Origin: an uncultured Ralstonia sp.
Lineage (GTDB): Bacteria; Pseudomonadota; Gammaproteobacteria; Burkholderiales; Burkholderiaceae
Assembly: GCA_913056305.1 (NCBI GenBank)
Contig: CAJXMR010000034.1
Span: forward strand, 1 to 35,074
Direction of reading: 5' to 3'
DNA: 35,074 bases
Notes under the pieces: generated by a model
The model's input: only the letters and a program-made list of their open reading frames with translations
What the model was told of the DNA's origin: nothing
Databases searched by the model: none
Translations under genes and position numbers: made by a program
Part shown: in pieces, positions 24,335 to 33,213 of the stretch
Numbering within the stretch: position 1 is the stretch's first letter
Layout of the letters: each line of letters starts with the position of its first letter

Positions 24335-25732
24335 ATGCGCACGATGGCGAAGAAACCGATCCTGCTCAACGCGTTCAACATGAACTGCGTCGGCCACATC
24401 AACCACGGCCTGTGGACGCATCCGCGTGACCGCTCCGTCGACTACCGCAAGCTCAGCTACTGGACCGACCTCGCCAAGCTGCTGGAGCGCGGCCTGTTCG
24501 ACGGCCTGTTCATCGCCGACATCGTGGGCGTGTACGACGTGTATCAGCAGTCGGCCGACGTGACACTGCGCGAGTCGATCCAGTTGCCGGTGAACGATCC
24601 GCTGATGCTGGTCTCGGCCATGGCGGCCGCGACCGAGCATCTGAGCTTTGGCCTGACCGTCAACCTGACCTATGAACAGCCCTATCTGCTGGCGCGGCGG
24701 TTCTCCACGCTCGACCACCTGACGGACGGGCGCGTTGGCTGGAATATCGTCACCGGTTATCTGGAGAGCGCCGCGCGCGCGATGGGCCTCACCGGGCAGA
24801 TCGCGCACGACGAGCGCTACGACCGCGCCGATGAGTTCCTCGATGTGGTCTATCAGCTCTGGGAAGGCAGCTGGGAAGACGATGCCGTGCTGCGCGACCG
24901 CGCCGCCCGCGTGTTCGCGCAACCGGACAAGGTGCACCGCATCCGCCACCATGGGCGCTACTACGACGTTGAGGGCTACCACCTGAGCGAGCCCTCGCCG
25001 CAGCGCACGCCGGTGCTGTTCCAGGCGGGGTCTTCCGCGCGCGGGCAGACCTTCGCAGGCGAGCATGCCGAGTGCGTGTTCCTGTCCGGCCAGAGCACCT
25101 CTGCCACGCGTGATCAAGTGGCGCAGTTGCGGCAAGCCGCCGTGCTAGCCGGACGCCGCCCCGGTGACGTGAAAGCGCTCATGGGCATCACGGTCGTGGT
25201 CGACAAGACGGAAAAGCTTGCCCGCGAAAAGCTGGCTGAGTACCAGCGCCACGCCAGTGCGGAAGCGGGCCTCGCCCATTTTTCAGCCGGTGCCGGGGTC
25301 GACTACTCGACGTATGCGCTGGACGACCCGCTGCGCGCGGTGAAGACGAATGCGATCGAATCGTCGGTCCGCCGTGCCACCGGTGGCGACGCGCAGTTCA
25401 CCGTGCGGCACCTGCTCGGCCAGCTCGCGCTCGGCGGCCGCTACACGACCATCGTGGGCGACCCGCAGCAGGTGGCCGATGCCCTTCAGCACTGGATGGA
25501 CGAGACCGACATCGACGGCTTCAACCTGGCACGCACCGTCACGCCGGAAAGCTATGCCGACTTCATCGACCTGGTCGTGCCGGAGTTGCAGAACCGTGGG
25601 GTCTACAAGACCGCGTACGCGCCGGGCACACTGCGTCGCAAGCTGTTCGGCGACAGTGATCGGCTCCCGGCTGCGCACCCGGGCGCGCAGCGCCGCAGGC
25701 ACCCGTCGCCAGAACTCGCCGATCAGCCCTGA
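24335..25732 (+). CDS. LLM-class flavin-dependent monooxygenase (NtaA/SnaA/DszA family)
   Basis: A 465-residue luciferase-like monooxygenase using FMNH2 from a separate reductase. The family pattern is clear: KKPILLNAFNMNCVGHINHGLWTHP at the start, LFDGLFIADIVGVYDVY, LTDGRVGWNIVTGYLESAARAMG, HDERYDRADEFLDVVYQLWEGSWEDDA, and PVLFQAGSSARGQTFAGEHAECVFLS. NtaA/SnaA/DszA-type enzymes oxidise aminopolycarboxylates, sulfur heterocycles or related compounds; the substrate is not readable here. No flavin reductase gene is adjacent. Two in-frame ATGs (first and fourth codon) are possible starts, and the ribosome site is weak. Its 3' end overlaps the convergent small gene by ten bases. Confidence 0.9.
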   Translation: MRTMAKKPILLNAFNMNCVGHINHGLWTHPRDRSVDYRKLSYWTDLAKLLERGLFDGLFIADIVGVYDVYQQSADVTLRESIQLPVNDPLMLVSAMAAATEHLSFGLTVNLTYEQPYLLARRFSTLDHLTDGRVGWNIVTGYLESAARAMGLTGQIAHDERYDRADEFLDVVYQLWEGSWEDDAVLRDRAARVFAQPDKVHRIRHHGRYYDVEGYHLSEPSPQRTPVLFQAGSSARGQTFAGEHAECVFLSGQSTSATRDQVAQLRQAAVLAGRRPGDVKALMGITVVVDKTEKLAREKLAEYQRHASAEAGLAHFSAGAGVDYSTYALDDPLRAVKTNAIESSVRRATGGDAQFTVRHLLGQLALGGRYTTIVGDPQQVADALQHWMDETDIDGFNLARTVTPESYADFIDLVVPELQNRGVYKTAYAPGTLRRKLFGDSDRLPAAHPGAQRRRHPSPELADQP

Positions 25733-26016
25733 GGGCCGTTCGCGGCCAGGGGCCTCAGCATGCGCTGGAATAGCGGGAACAACGCCTCGTAGGTCGCCAG
25801 GTACGTCGTTGAACCCGCATGGCGGGACGCCCTGGCCGCGCAGAACAGCTCGTTGCGCAAGTCGGCAATCGATGCTCGCCTGCGTTCGCGCGCGGCGCTG
25901 GTGCAGGCCTCGAACGAGCCCAGCTCCTCATAGCCGTTGAACGACATGGCAAAGGCGAAGACGCCCGAGACATCTGCCGGGTCGGGCAGGTCCTGCCAAG
26001 AGATTTGCTTCTTCAT
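25723..26016 (-). CDS. small protein of unknown function
   Basis: A 97-residue soluble protein without motifs I can assign. It starts MKKQISWQDLPDPADVSGVFAF, is rich in Ala and Arg in the middle (SAARERRRASIADLRNELFCAARASRH) and ends with an aromatic helix (YLATYEALFPLFQRML). GGGAG four bases before the ATG supports translation, and the reading frame is clean. It is convergent with the flavin monooxygenase, sharing ten bases. It lies downstream of the transglutaminase operon on the same strand, separated by about 30 bases, and may be read through from it in the opposite sense order (it is upstream of nothing). Function is unknown. Confidence 0.55.
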   Translation of the reverse strand: MKKQISWQDLPDPADVSGVFAFAMSFNGYEELGSFEACTSAARERRRASIADLRNELFCAARASRHAGSTTYLATYEALFPLFQRMLRPLAANGPQG

Positions 26017-26049
26017 GATGCTCCCCACTGCATGCCCTCGCCGATCCCC

Positions 26050-26955
26050 TCACGCGACCGGCACCTCCTGCACGCTGACCGCCACGTCCACCTGATGCTC
26101 GCCGCCGCCGAGGATCATGCCGCGCAGCAGCGAGACGTCGCTGTAGTCACGACCGATGGCGAGGGTGACGTGGTCCAGGTCGGCCAGCACGTCGTTAGTC
26201 GGGTCAAGATCGACCCAACCGCTTTCCGGGCAGAACACCGACACCCACGCATGCGAGGCATCGGCGCCGATCAGGCGCGGCTGCCCAGCGGGCGGCTCGG
26301 TGCGCAGGTAGCCGCTCACATAGCGCGCGGGCAAACCCAGCGCGCGCAGGCACCCGATCATCACCTGCGCGAAGTCCTGGCAGACGCCCCGGCGCAATGC
26401 AAAGGCACGCGCAGCGGGCGTGTCGAAGGCCGTGGCCGTCGGCGCATATTCGAAATCGGCATGGATGCGATGCATCAGATCGACCGCGCCCGCGACGACC
26501 GGCGTGCCCGGTGCGAAGCTCTGCCGCGCATAGGCATGCAGCTCCGGGGGCAATGCGATATTGGGCGAGGCAAAGCAAAACTCCGCCTCCGGATAGAACG
26601 CCGAGCCCACCTGATAGCGCAGGCGCTGCGCCACGGTTTCCCACGCGGGCGTGGTGTCGGGGTCCAGCCCGGCCCAGCGCGGCAGCAGCCGCACCGTGGT
26701 TTCGCTGGTCATGCGCAGGCTGTCGTGCGGCGTGTCGAGCGAGAAATACAGCACGTCATTGCCGAAACCGTCGACGCGGCTGGTGACGTACGACGGCGCC
26801 GGCTCGATCTGCTCCTGGTGGACGACGATCTCCTGCCAAGCGCACGCGCGTGGGCGGATGGTGGCCAGGTGCTGAGCCGTTTCAACCGGCGTCGCATAGC
26901 GGTACAGCGTGCTATGTGAAACCGACAGCAGCGTCGCTTGCGCTTGCCTGGTCAT
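26050..26955 (-). CDS. transglutaminase-like cysteine peptidase family protein
   Basis: A 301-residue protein with an N-terminal beta domain (SVSHSTLYRYATPVETAQHLATIRPR, about 10-95) and a transglutaminase core. The catalytic triad is visible as C192 in RRGVCQDFAQ, H235 in ASHAWVSV and D251 in VDLDPTND. Members act as peptidases or amide-forming enzymes. The real start is the ATG that overlaps the stop of the ATP-grasp gene as TGATG; the longer open frame upstream is out-of-frame sequence of that gene. It is the third gene of the DUF2126/ATP-grasp operon, whose first gene also contains a transglutaminase core, so the operon makes two such enzymes. Confidence 0.9.
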   Translation of the reverse strand: MTRQAQATLLSVSHSTLYRYATPVETAQHLATIRPRACAWQEIVVHQEQIEPAPSYVTSRVDGFGNDVLYFSLDTPHDSLRMTSETTVRLLPRWAGLDPDTTPAWETVAQRLRYQVGSAFYPEAEFCFASPNIALPPELHAYARQSFAPGTPVVAGAVDLMHRIHADFEYAPTATAFDTPAARAFALRRGVCQDFAQVMIGCLRALGLPARYVSGYLRTEPPAGQPRLIGADASHAWVSVFCPESGWVDLDPTNDVLADLDHVTLAIGRDYSDVSLLRGMILGGGEHQVDVAVSVQEVPVA

Positions 26956-29522
26956 CAGGCCACCTGCGCGGTCGGGGTGCTGGCGTGGCTGAAATAGCGC
27001 GCGCTGATTTCGTTGGAGGCCGCCCCCACGTAGTCGCCGATCCGGTCGCACATGTCGATCAGGTTGGCGTGCTTGCCGTCGGCATCGGTCTCGCACAGGG
27101 CTTCGAGCGGCAGCAGCGTCTCGACCACCGGCATCATCTCGGCAAACGGCGTGCGCCGCGTATCGGTGGCGGCGCGTTCGATCTGCTCCAGCTTGGTCCG
27201 CAAGCGGGCATACACGCCATACAGGCCGCGTGGGTTGGTCTGCTCCACCACCAGCAGGTCCAGCAGTGCCGGCACCTCCAGGCGGCCGGGGTAGAGCGAG
27301 CGGTACGTGAGCGTGCTGTCGAACAGCTGCAGCAGCAGATCGAAGCCCTCCGGCGTGGCCAGCGTGCCTTGCTCGGCCACCACGCGCAGGAAGGTCGTCA
27401 TGGCCCACACGCGCTCGATATGGCGGCCGGCGAACAGCAAGCGCCAGGCCTCGTCGCGGGTCATGCGATCGCCTTGCGCGCCGCTGACGGCGGACAGCTG
27501 GGTCGACAGGGTTTCGAGCAGCGCGACCAGCGCCACGCGATCATGCCCACTGCCTTCGGCGGCGAGGTCGCCCAGTCCATCGCGGAAGTCATTGCGCGCG
27601 GCCAGGATGGTGCGCCAGTGGTCGTTCGACAATCGGCCGCGCACTTCGCCCGAGGCGCGGGCCTGGGCGGCGAGGCAATAGCCGATGCCGGTGGTGCCGC
27701 TGTGCTCGCCCAAGCCGGCCACGAGCGCGCGCTCGAACGCATGCGGCGTGCTGCGTGCGAACACGTCGATGCTGTGGATCAGCCCGCACTGCGCCGCCAG
27801 CTCGACCAGCGTCGGGAACATGGTGCCGGCGTCGCCGCCCTCCAGCGAGCCGAGCAGGATGCGGCACAGCCGCACGTTGTTCTCAGCGCGCTCGCCATAG
27901 CGGCCGGACCAGAACAGGTTCTCGGCCGCGCGGCTGGAGATGGTGCGGTGCTTGCGCGCGAGGTCGCCCGGCTTCATCGGCGAGGGCAGCAGCGAGAACG
28001 TCGAACTCTGCTGGCTCGACAGCACCCAGGTGTCGACGCTGCTGCCGCCGAGCTGCATCGACGCGGTGGCCTGGCGCTCGCCGGCCAGACGCGTGAAACC
28101 GCCGGGCATGACGTGCCAGCCGCCGTTCATGTCGGCGATGGCATAGACGCGCAGGACCGAGGGCCGGCCGGTAAGCATGCCGGCTTCGTATCGGGGCGTG
28201 CAGGAATAGGGCAGCGGCGCCTGGATGGTGAAGGCGTCGGGCGCGCGCTCGATACGGTCGCGCCAGGCGGCCAGCGCTTGCGGGCCCTGTGCCATGCCGG
28301 GCGCGCCATCCGGCCGTTCGCCCGGCCAGGTCGGCAGTAGCAGCGCCGAATCAATCTGTGCATGCGCCTCGCTGAGCGCGGCCTCCTCGCCGCACCACCA
28401 GGTCGGCACGCTCGGCAGCGCGAGCGGCGTGCCCAGCAGTGCCTCGGCAATCCCCGGCAGGAAGCCCAGCATGGCCGGCGATTCAACAAACCCGGCGCCC
28501 GGCACGTTCGACACCATCACGTTGCCCGCGCGCATGACCTGCAGCAGGCCCGGCACGCCAATGGTGGAATCGGCGCGCAGCTCGACCGGGTCGCAGAACA
28601 CGTCGTCGAGGCGGCGCAGCACGGCGTGCACGCGCTCGAGCCCGTTGAAGGTCTTGAGGTAGAGCTTGTCGCCGCGCACCGTCAGGTCCTTGCCTTCGAC
28701 CAGCGTAACGCCCAGGTAGCGTGCCAGGAAGGCCTGCTCGAAATAGGTCTCGCTGAAGGGCCCGGGCGTGAGCAACACGATGTGCGGCGAGTCGTCGCCC
28801 TCGTCGCCATGCATGGTGGTGCGGGCGGCGGCGGCCAGCGTGCCGATCAGTTGCGAATAGGTCGGCGCCAGTCGGGCCACGTGCAGCTCGCGGAACGGAT
28901 CGGCGAACAGGCTCGAGACGATCAGGCGGTTCTCCAGCGCGTAGCCGAGGCCGGACGGGGCCTCGGCCCGGTGCGACATGACCGTCCAGGTGCCATCCGG
29001 CGCGCACACCAGATCCGCTGCCACGATCTGCAGGTACTGCCCGCCTGGCGGGGTGAAGCCGCGCACGGCGCGCAGATAGCCGGGGTGGCCGAACACCAGC
29101 GCCGGCGGCAGCAGCCCGCGCGCCAGCAGCGTCTGCGGGCCGTAGACGTCGGCCACGATGGCGTTGAGCAACTGCGCGCGCTGGGCCACGCCGTGCTCGA
29201 TGTCGGCCCACTGCGCCTCGTCGATCAGGAAGGGCAGCAGCTCGAGCGCCCAGGGGCGCGGCTCGCCCTTGTCGGCGTAGACGTTGTAGCTGATGTCGTT
29301 GTCGCGCACCTGCTGCGCCACTGAAGCGCGCGCATGATCCAGCCCGGCGACGCCGGGCTCGCCGAGCAGTTCGAAGAAGCGCCGCCACGGCGCGCGCAGC
29401 GCGCCCGACGCGGCGCGCAACTCATCCCAATGCCCCTCCCGTGCCGGCAGCGTACGCAGCAAGGCGAGGACATCCGCATGAACGCCAGCGGTGTCGAGCG
29501 GGAGGGTCGACTGGAAGGACAA
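26955..29522 (-). CDS. circularly permuted ATP-grasp / alpha-E fusion protein
   Basis: An 855-residue two-domain protein. Residues of about 60-500 form a circularly permuted ATP-grasp domain (RDNDISYNVYADKGEPRPWALELLPFLI, LIVSSLFADPFRELH, LLTPGPFSETYFEQAFLARYLGVTLVEGKDL, NVPGAGFVESPAML). Residues from about 527 to the end are an alpha-E domain, beginning TISSRAAENLFWSGRYGERAENNVRLCR. Both parts occur as separate genes in many bacteria; fused forms are also known. ATP-grasp members ligate carboxyls to amines. The start is a TTG, since no ATG occurs for about 180 codons. It is in the same frame as the preceding DUF2126 gene, with only six sense codons between that stop and this TTG. Confidence 0.88.
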   Translation of the reverse strand: MSFQSTLPLDTAGVHADVLALLRTLPAREGHWDELRAASGALRAPWRRFFELLGEPGVAGLDHARASVAQQVRDNDISYNVYADKGEPRPWALELLPFLIDEAQWADIEHGVAQRAQLLNAIVADVYGPQTLLARGLLPPALVFGHPGYLRAVRGFTPPGGQYLQIVAADLVCAPDGTWTVMSHRAEAPSGLGYALENRLIVSSLFADPFRELHVARLAPTYSQLIGTLAAAARTTMHGDEGDDSPHIVLLTPGPFSETYFEQAFLARYLGVTLVEGKDLTVRGDKLYLKTFNGLERVHAVLRRLDDVFCDPVELRADSTIGVPGLLQVMRAGNVMVSNVPGAGFVESPAMLGFLPGIAEALLGTPLALPSVPTWWCGEEAALSEAHAQIDSALLLPTWPGERPDGAPGMAQGPQALAAWRDRIERAPDAFTIQAPLPYSCTPRYEAGMLTGRPSVLRVYAIADMNGGWHVMPGGFTRLAGERQATASMQLGGSSVDTWVLSSQQSSTFSLLPSPMKPGDLARKHRTISSRAAENLFWSGRYGERAENNVRLCRILLGSLEGGDAGTMFPTLVELAAQCGLIHSIDVFARSTPHAFERALVAGLGEHSGTTGIGYCLAAQARASGEVRGRLSNDHWRTILAARNDFRDGLGDLAAEGSGHDRVALVALLETLSTQLSAVSGAQGDRMTRDEAWRLLFAGRHIERVWAMTTFLRVVAEQGTLATPEGFDLLLQLFDSTLTYRSLYPGRLEVPALLDLLVVEQTNPRGLYGVYARLRTKLEQIERAATDTRRTPFAEMMPVVETLLPLEALCETDADGKHANLIDMCDRIGDYVGAASNEISARYFSHASTPTAQVA

Positions 29523-29540
29523 GATCGGCTCGGTGGGTAA

Positions 29541-32500
29541 TCAATAGCGACGCAGATCCAGTGTGAACGGAAACTCCAGACTGCGCTCGGCCGCCTGCAC
29601 TTCGAGCGGCCCGGGCGTATGCCCTGTCGTGAAGAAACGCGCGCGGCGCCGGCTCTCGGCCTCGTACGCATTGACCGGAAAGGTCTGGTAGTTGCGTCCA
29701 CCCGGATGCGCCACATGATACTGGCAACCGCCCAGCGAGCGGCCGGTCCAGGTGTCGGCCAGATCGAAGGTGAGCGGCGCGTGCACGCCGATGGTCGGGT
29801 GCAGCGCCGAGGACTGCGACCACGCCCGGAAGCGCACGCCCGCCACGTGCTCGCTCACGCGGCCGGTTGGTTGCAGCGGCAAGGGAATGCCGTTGACCGT
29901 CACCACATGGCGGTTGTCGTTCAGGCCCAGCACGCTCACCTCCAGCCGCTCGACCGACGAATCGACATAGCGCACCGTACCGCCCGCCCCACCCTCCTCG
30001 CCCATCACGTGCCAGGGCTCGAGCGCGCCGCGCAGCGTGAGCGAGATGCCGGCCGACTGCAGCTCGCCCACCAGCGGGAAGCGGAACGCAAAGTGCGGCG
30101 CAAACCAGTGGCGCTCGAAGGCGTAGCCCGCCTCGCGCAGGTCGTCCAGTACGTCGTCGAAATCCATCTGCACGAAGGTGCCGAGCAGGAAACGGTCGTG
30201 CAGCTCGGTGCCCCAGCGCGTCAGGCGCGTGGTGTACGGCGTTTGCCAGAAGCGGGCCACCAGCGCGCGCAGCAGCAGTTGCTGCACCAGGCTCATGCGC
30301 GCATGCGGCGGCATTTCGAAGCCGCGCAGCTCCAGCAGGCCCAGCCGGCCGGTGGGGCCGTCGGGCGAGTAGAGCTTATCGATACAGAACTCGGCGCGGT
30401 GCGTGTTGCCGGTCACGTCAATCAGGATGTTGCGCAGGATGCGGTCGATCAGCCAGGGCGGCACCTGTGCGCCGCCGTTGCCCTCGCTGCCGAATGCGCC
30501 CAGCCGATCGAGCTGGCGCTGCAGCTCGGCAAAGGCGATCTCCAGTTCGTAGACCTGGTCGTTGCGCGCCTCGTCCACGCGCGGCGCCTGGCTGGTCGGC
30601 CCGATGAACAGGCCGGAGAACAGGTACGACAGCGACGGATGGTTGTGCCAGTACGCGATCAGGCTCGCCAGCAAATCGGGCCGCCGCAGGAACGGACTGT
30701 CCGCCGGCGTGGCCCCGCCCAGCACGAAGTGGTTGCCGCCGCCAGTGCCGGTGTGGCGGCCGTCGAGCATGAATTTCTCGGTGCTCAGGTAGGTCTGGTG
30801 GGCCGATTCGTACAGGTACTCTGTGTGGTCGACCAGTTCGCCCCAGTTGGAGGCTGGGTGGATGTTGACCTCGATCACGCCGGGGTCGGGTGTGACCTGC
30901 AGCAGCTTCAGGCGCGGATCGCGCGGCGGCGGATAGCCCTCGATGACGACCTGCACGCGCAGCTCGGCGGCGGTGGCCTCCACGGCGGCCAGCAAGTCGA
31001 GGTAGTCGTCGAGCGCGGTCAGCGGCGGCATGAAGACGTGCAGCAGGCGCTTGCCGCTGCCAAAGGTCTCGGCCTCGACCTTGGGGCCGGCGGCGCGGGC
31101 GGGGTCGCGCGCTTCTACGCACAGCGCGGTGCGGCGCGTCCATGCGGCCGATTCGCCGCGCGCCGGCATGCGATCCATGACCGGTTGGCCGGTGCCCAGC
31201 GAGGCCGACGTTCCGGGCGTACCCCCGGCGGCCACGCCGGCGCCTCCGGCCTCCTCGCCCTGGTACTGCATGCGCAATGCTGCCGCCGTGCGTAGCGGCG
31301 CGGCCGGTCCGAACGGATCATGCGCGTGCTGGTATGGATAGTCCCCTTTGCTTACCCACGGCAGCGAGTCCAGCGGCAGGCGATAACCCATCGGCGAATC
31401 GCCCGGCATCAGATACATGCGCGCATCGCGGAAGAACCATGGGCCGGTCACCCAGCGCGGGCCGGAGAGCGCCACGTCATGCTCGCGGGCCAGCGGCAGC
31501 ACGTAGCCCGTCACGGCAGACAAGCCGGCATCGAACACGCGGCGCAGGCGCACGCGCTCCAGCTCGTCGTCCAGACGCGCGTCGAACGGATCAACGTTGA
31601 CGGGCAGCCGCCGCTCGCGCCACAGGTAGTACAGGGTGTCTTCATAGGCGGGCTGGATGCATTGCGCATCAACCGACAGCTTGCCTGCCAGACGGTGGAG
31701 GAAGCGCTGCGCATCCTCGGCGGTGTAGGAACCCGGGGTGCGCTCGTCGGCAAACAGCGTGGGGTCGCCCCAGCAGGGCTGGCCGTCGGCGCGCCAGTAG
31801 AGCGACAGCGCCCAGCGCGGCAGCTGCTCGCCGGGGTACCACTTGCCCTGGCCGATGTGCAGGAAGCCATTGGCGCCGTACTGCTGGCGCAGCTTGTCCA
31901 TCAGCCCGACGGCGTAGCTGCGCTTGGTGGGCCCGAGGGCATCGGTGTTCCACTCGGCCGCATCGCGGTCGCGCACGGCCACGAAGGTGGGCTCGCCGCC
32001 CATGGTCAGCCGCACGTCCATGGCCGCGAGTTGGGCATCGACGTGCGCACCCATCTGCACCACGTCGGCCCAGTGTGCCTCGGTGTAGGGCTTGGTCACG
32101 CGCGGGGCTTCCAGCACGCGGGTGATCGACATGGTGTGGCCGAATTCCACCTCGCACTCGTCGACCGCGCCCGCGATGGGCGCCGCACTGCCCGGCTCCG
32201 GCGTGCAGGCCACGGGGATATGCCCTTCGCCAGCCAGCAGCCCGGAAGTCGGGTCCAGGCCGATCCAGCCCGCGCCCGGCAGGTAGACCTCGCACCAGGC
32301 ATGCAGGTCGGTAAAGTCGACCTCGGCGCCGCTGGGGCCGTCGATGGCCTTGACGTCGGGCACGAGCTGCAGCAGGTAGCCGGACACGAAGCGCGCCGCC
32401 AGCCCCAACTGCCGCAGCGCCTGCACCAGCAGCCAGCCAGTGTCGCGGCACGAGCCGGAGCCAAGTTCGAGCGTCTGTTCCGGCGTCTGCACGCCGGGCT

Positions 32501-32987
32501 CCATGCGGATCAGGTAGCGGATCTCCTGCTGCAGCCGCTGGTTCAGCTCGACCAGGAAGTCGATCGTGCGCCGCGGCGTGCGGTCGATGCTGGCGACGAA
32601 GGCGGCAAAACGCGGCGTCATCTCGCGCTTGACGCGGTAGGGCGCCAGCTCTGCAGCCAGGTCGTCGGCGTAGGTAAACGGAAACTGCTCGGCTTCGGGC
32701 GTCAGGAAGAAATCGAACGGGTTGTAGACCGCCATCTCGGCGACCAGGTCGACCGTGACCTTGAACTCGCGCGTCTTCTCGGGAAAGACCAGCCGCGCCA
32801 GGTAGTTGGCAAAGGCGTCCTGCTGCCAGTTGATGAAGTGCTGGGCCGGCTCGACCCGCATCGAATACGCATGGATGGGCGTGCGGCAGTGCGGCGCCGG
32901 CCGCAGGCGGACCACCTGCGGACTCAGCTCGACGAGCCGGTCATAGCGATAATGGGTGACGTGGTTCAGCGCGACTCGGATCGACAC
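29541..32987 (-). CDS. transglutaminase / DUF2126 large protein
   Basis: An 1148-residue protein. The N-terminus (1-85, VALNHVTHYRYDRLVELSPQVVRLRP) is the transglutaminase-associated beta domain. The core has triad residues C180 in GSGSCRDTG, H229 in DLHAWCEV and D245 in GLDPTS. From about residue 330 (MGGEPTFVAV) to the end lies DUF2126, with GQGKWYPGEQLPRWAL, a conserved GTGGGNHFVLGG block and HRAEFCIDKLYSP; the fold resembles glutamine-synthetase-like ligases, which I cannot prove from sequence. A Gly/Ala-rich low-complexity insert lies at about 573-625. The start is a GTG with GAGGAG five bases upstream. First gene of the three-gene operon. Confidence 0.9.
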   Translation of the reverse strand: MSIRVALNHVTHYRYDRLVELSPQVVRLRPAPHCRTPIHAYSMRVEPAQHFINWQQDAFANYLARLVFPEKTREFKVTVDLVAEMAVYNPFDFFLTPEAEQFPFTYADDLAAELAPYRVKREMTPRFAAFVASIDRTPRRTIDFLVELNQRLQQEIRYLIRMEPGVQTPEQTLELGSGSCRDTGWLLVQALRQLGLAARFVSGYLLQLVPDVKAIDGPSGAEVDFTDLHAWCEVYLPGAGWIGLDPTSGLLAGEGHIPVACTPEPGSAAPIAGAVDECEVEFGHTMSITRVLEAPRVTKPYTEAHWADVVQMGAHVDAQLAAMDVRLTMGGEPTFVAVRDRDAAEWNTDALGPTKRSYAVGLMDKLRQQYGANGFLHIGQGKWYPGEQLPRWALSLYWRADGQPCWGDPTLFADERTPGSYTAEDAQRFLHRLAGKLSVDAQCIQPAYEDTLYYLWRERRLPVNVDPFDARLDDELERVRLRRVFDAGLSAVTGYVLPLAREHDVALSGPRWVTGPWFFRDARMYLMPGDSPMGYRLPLDSLPWVSKGDYPYQHAHDPFGPAAPLRTAAALRMQYQGEEAGGAGVAAGGTPGTSASLGTGQPVMDRMPARGESAAWTRRTALCVEARDPARAAGPKVEAETFGSGKRLLHVFMPPLTALDDYLDLLAAVEATAAELRVQVVIEGYPPPRDPRLKLLQVTPDPGVIEVNIHPASNWGELVDHTEYLYESAHQTYLSTEKFMLDGRHTGTGGGNHFVLGGATPADSPFLRRPDLLASLIAYWHNHPSLSYLFSGLFIGPTSQAPRVDEARNDQVYELEIAFAELQRQLDRLGAFGSEGNGGAQVPPWLIDRILRNILIDVTGNTHRAEFCIDKLYSPDGPTGRLGLLELRGFEMPPHARMSLVQQLLLRALVARFWQTPYTTRLTRWGTELHDRFLLGTFVQMDFDDVLDDLREAGYAFERHWFAPHFAFRFPLVGELQSAGISLTLRGALEPWHVMGEEGGAGGTVRYVDSSVERLEVSVLGLNDNRHVVTVNGIPLPLQPTGRVSEHVAGVRFRAWSQSSALHPTIGVHAPLTFDLADTWTGRSLGGCQYHVAHPGGRNYQTFPVNAYEAESRRRARFFTTGHTPGPLEVQAAERSLEFPFTLDLRRY

Positions 32988-33213
32988 ACGGACTCCTCAA
33001 TGGCTCGTTGTTCCGCGCCGGCTCAGGCAACGCCAGCGGGCGGGCGGTTCAAGCAAGGTTCGTGCCGTTGGCATGGCGGCGCCGGCCCGTGCTGCCCGCC
33101 ATTGTCGGCACCGGCGTTGGACCTGTGTGTGACAAGAAGGTGAACAACCTCGCTTGCCCGCCGTCCAACCGCACAGACCCCAGCTTGCCCGGGGACCCCA
33201 CCGTTTTCCATCC

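Noticed and set aside
27000-27408. Long open frame extending the small transglutaminase upstream by about 150 codons.
   Set aside because: It is the out-of-frame complement of the ATP-grasp gene, has no family sequence, and the true ATG overlaps that gene's stop as TGATG.
32988-33213. Shared regulatory region of the DUF2126 operon and the metallopeptidase.
   Set aside because: No palindrome or convincing promoter elements were found by eye.
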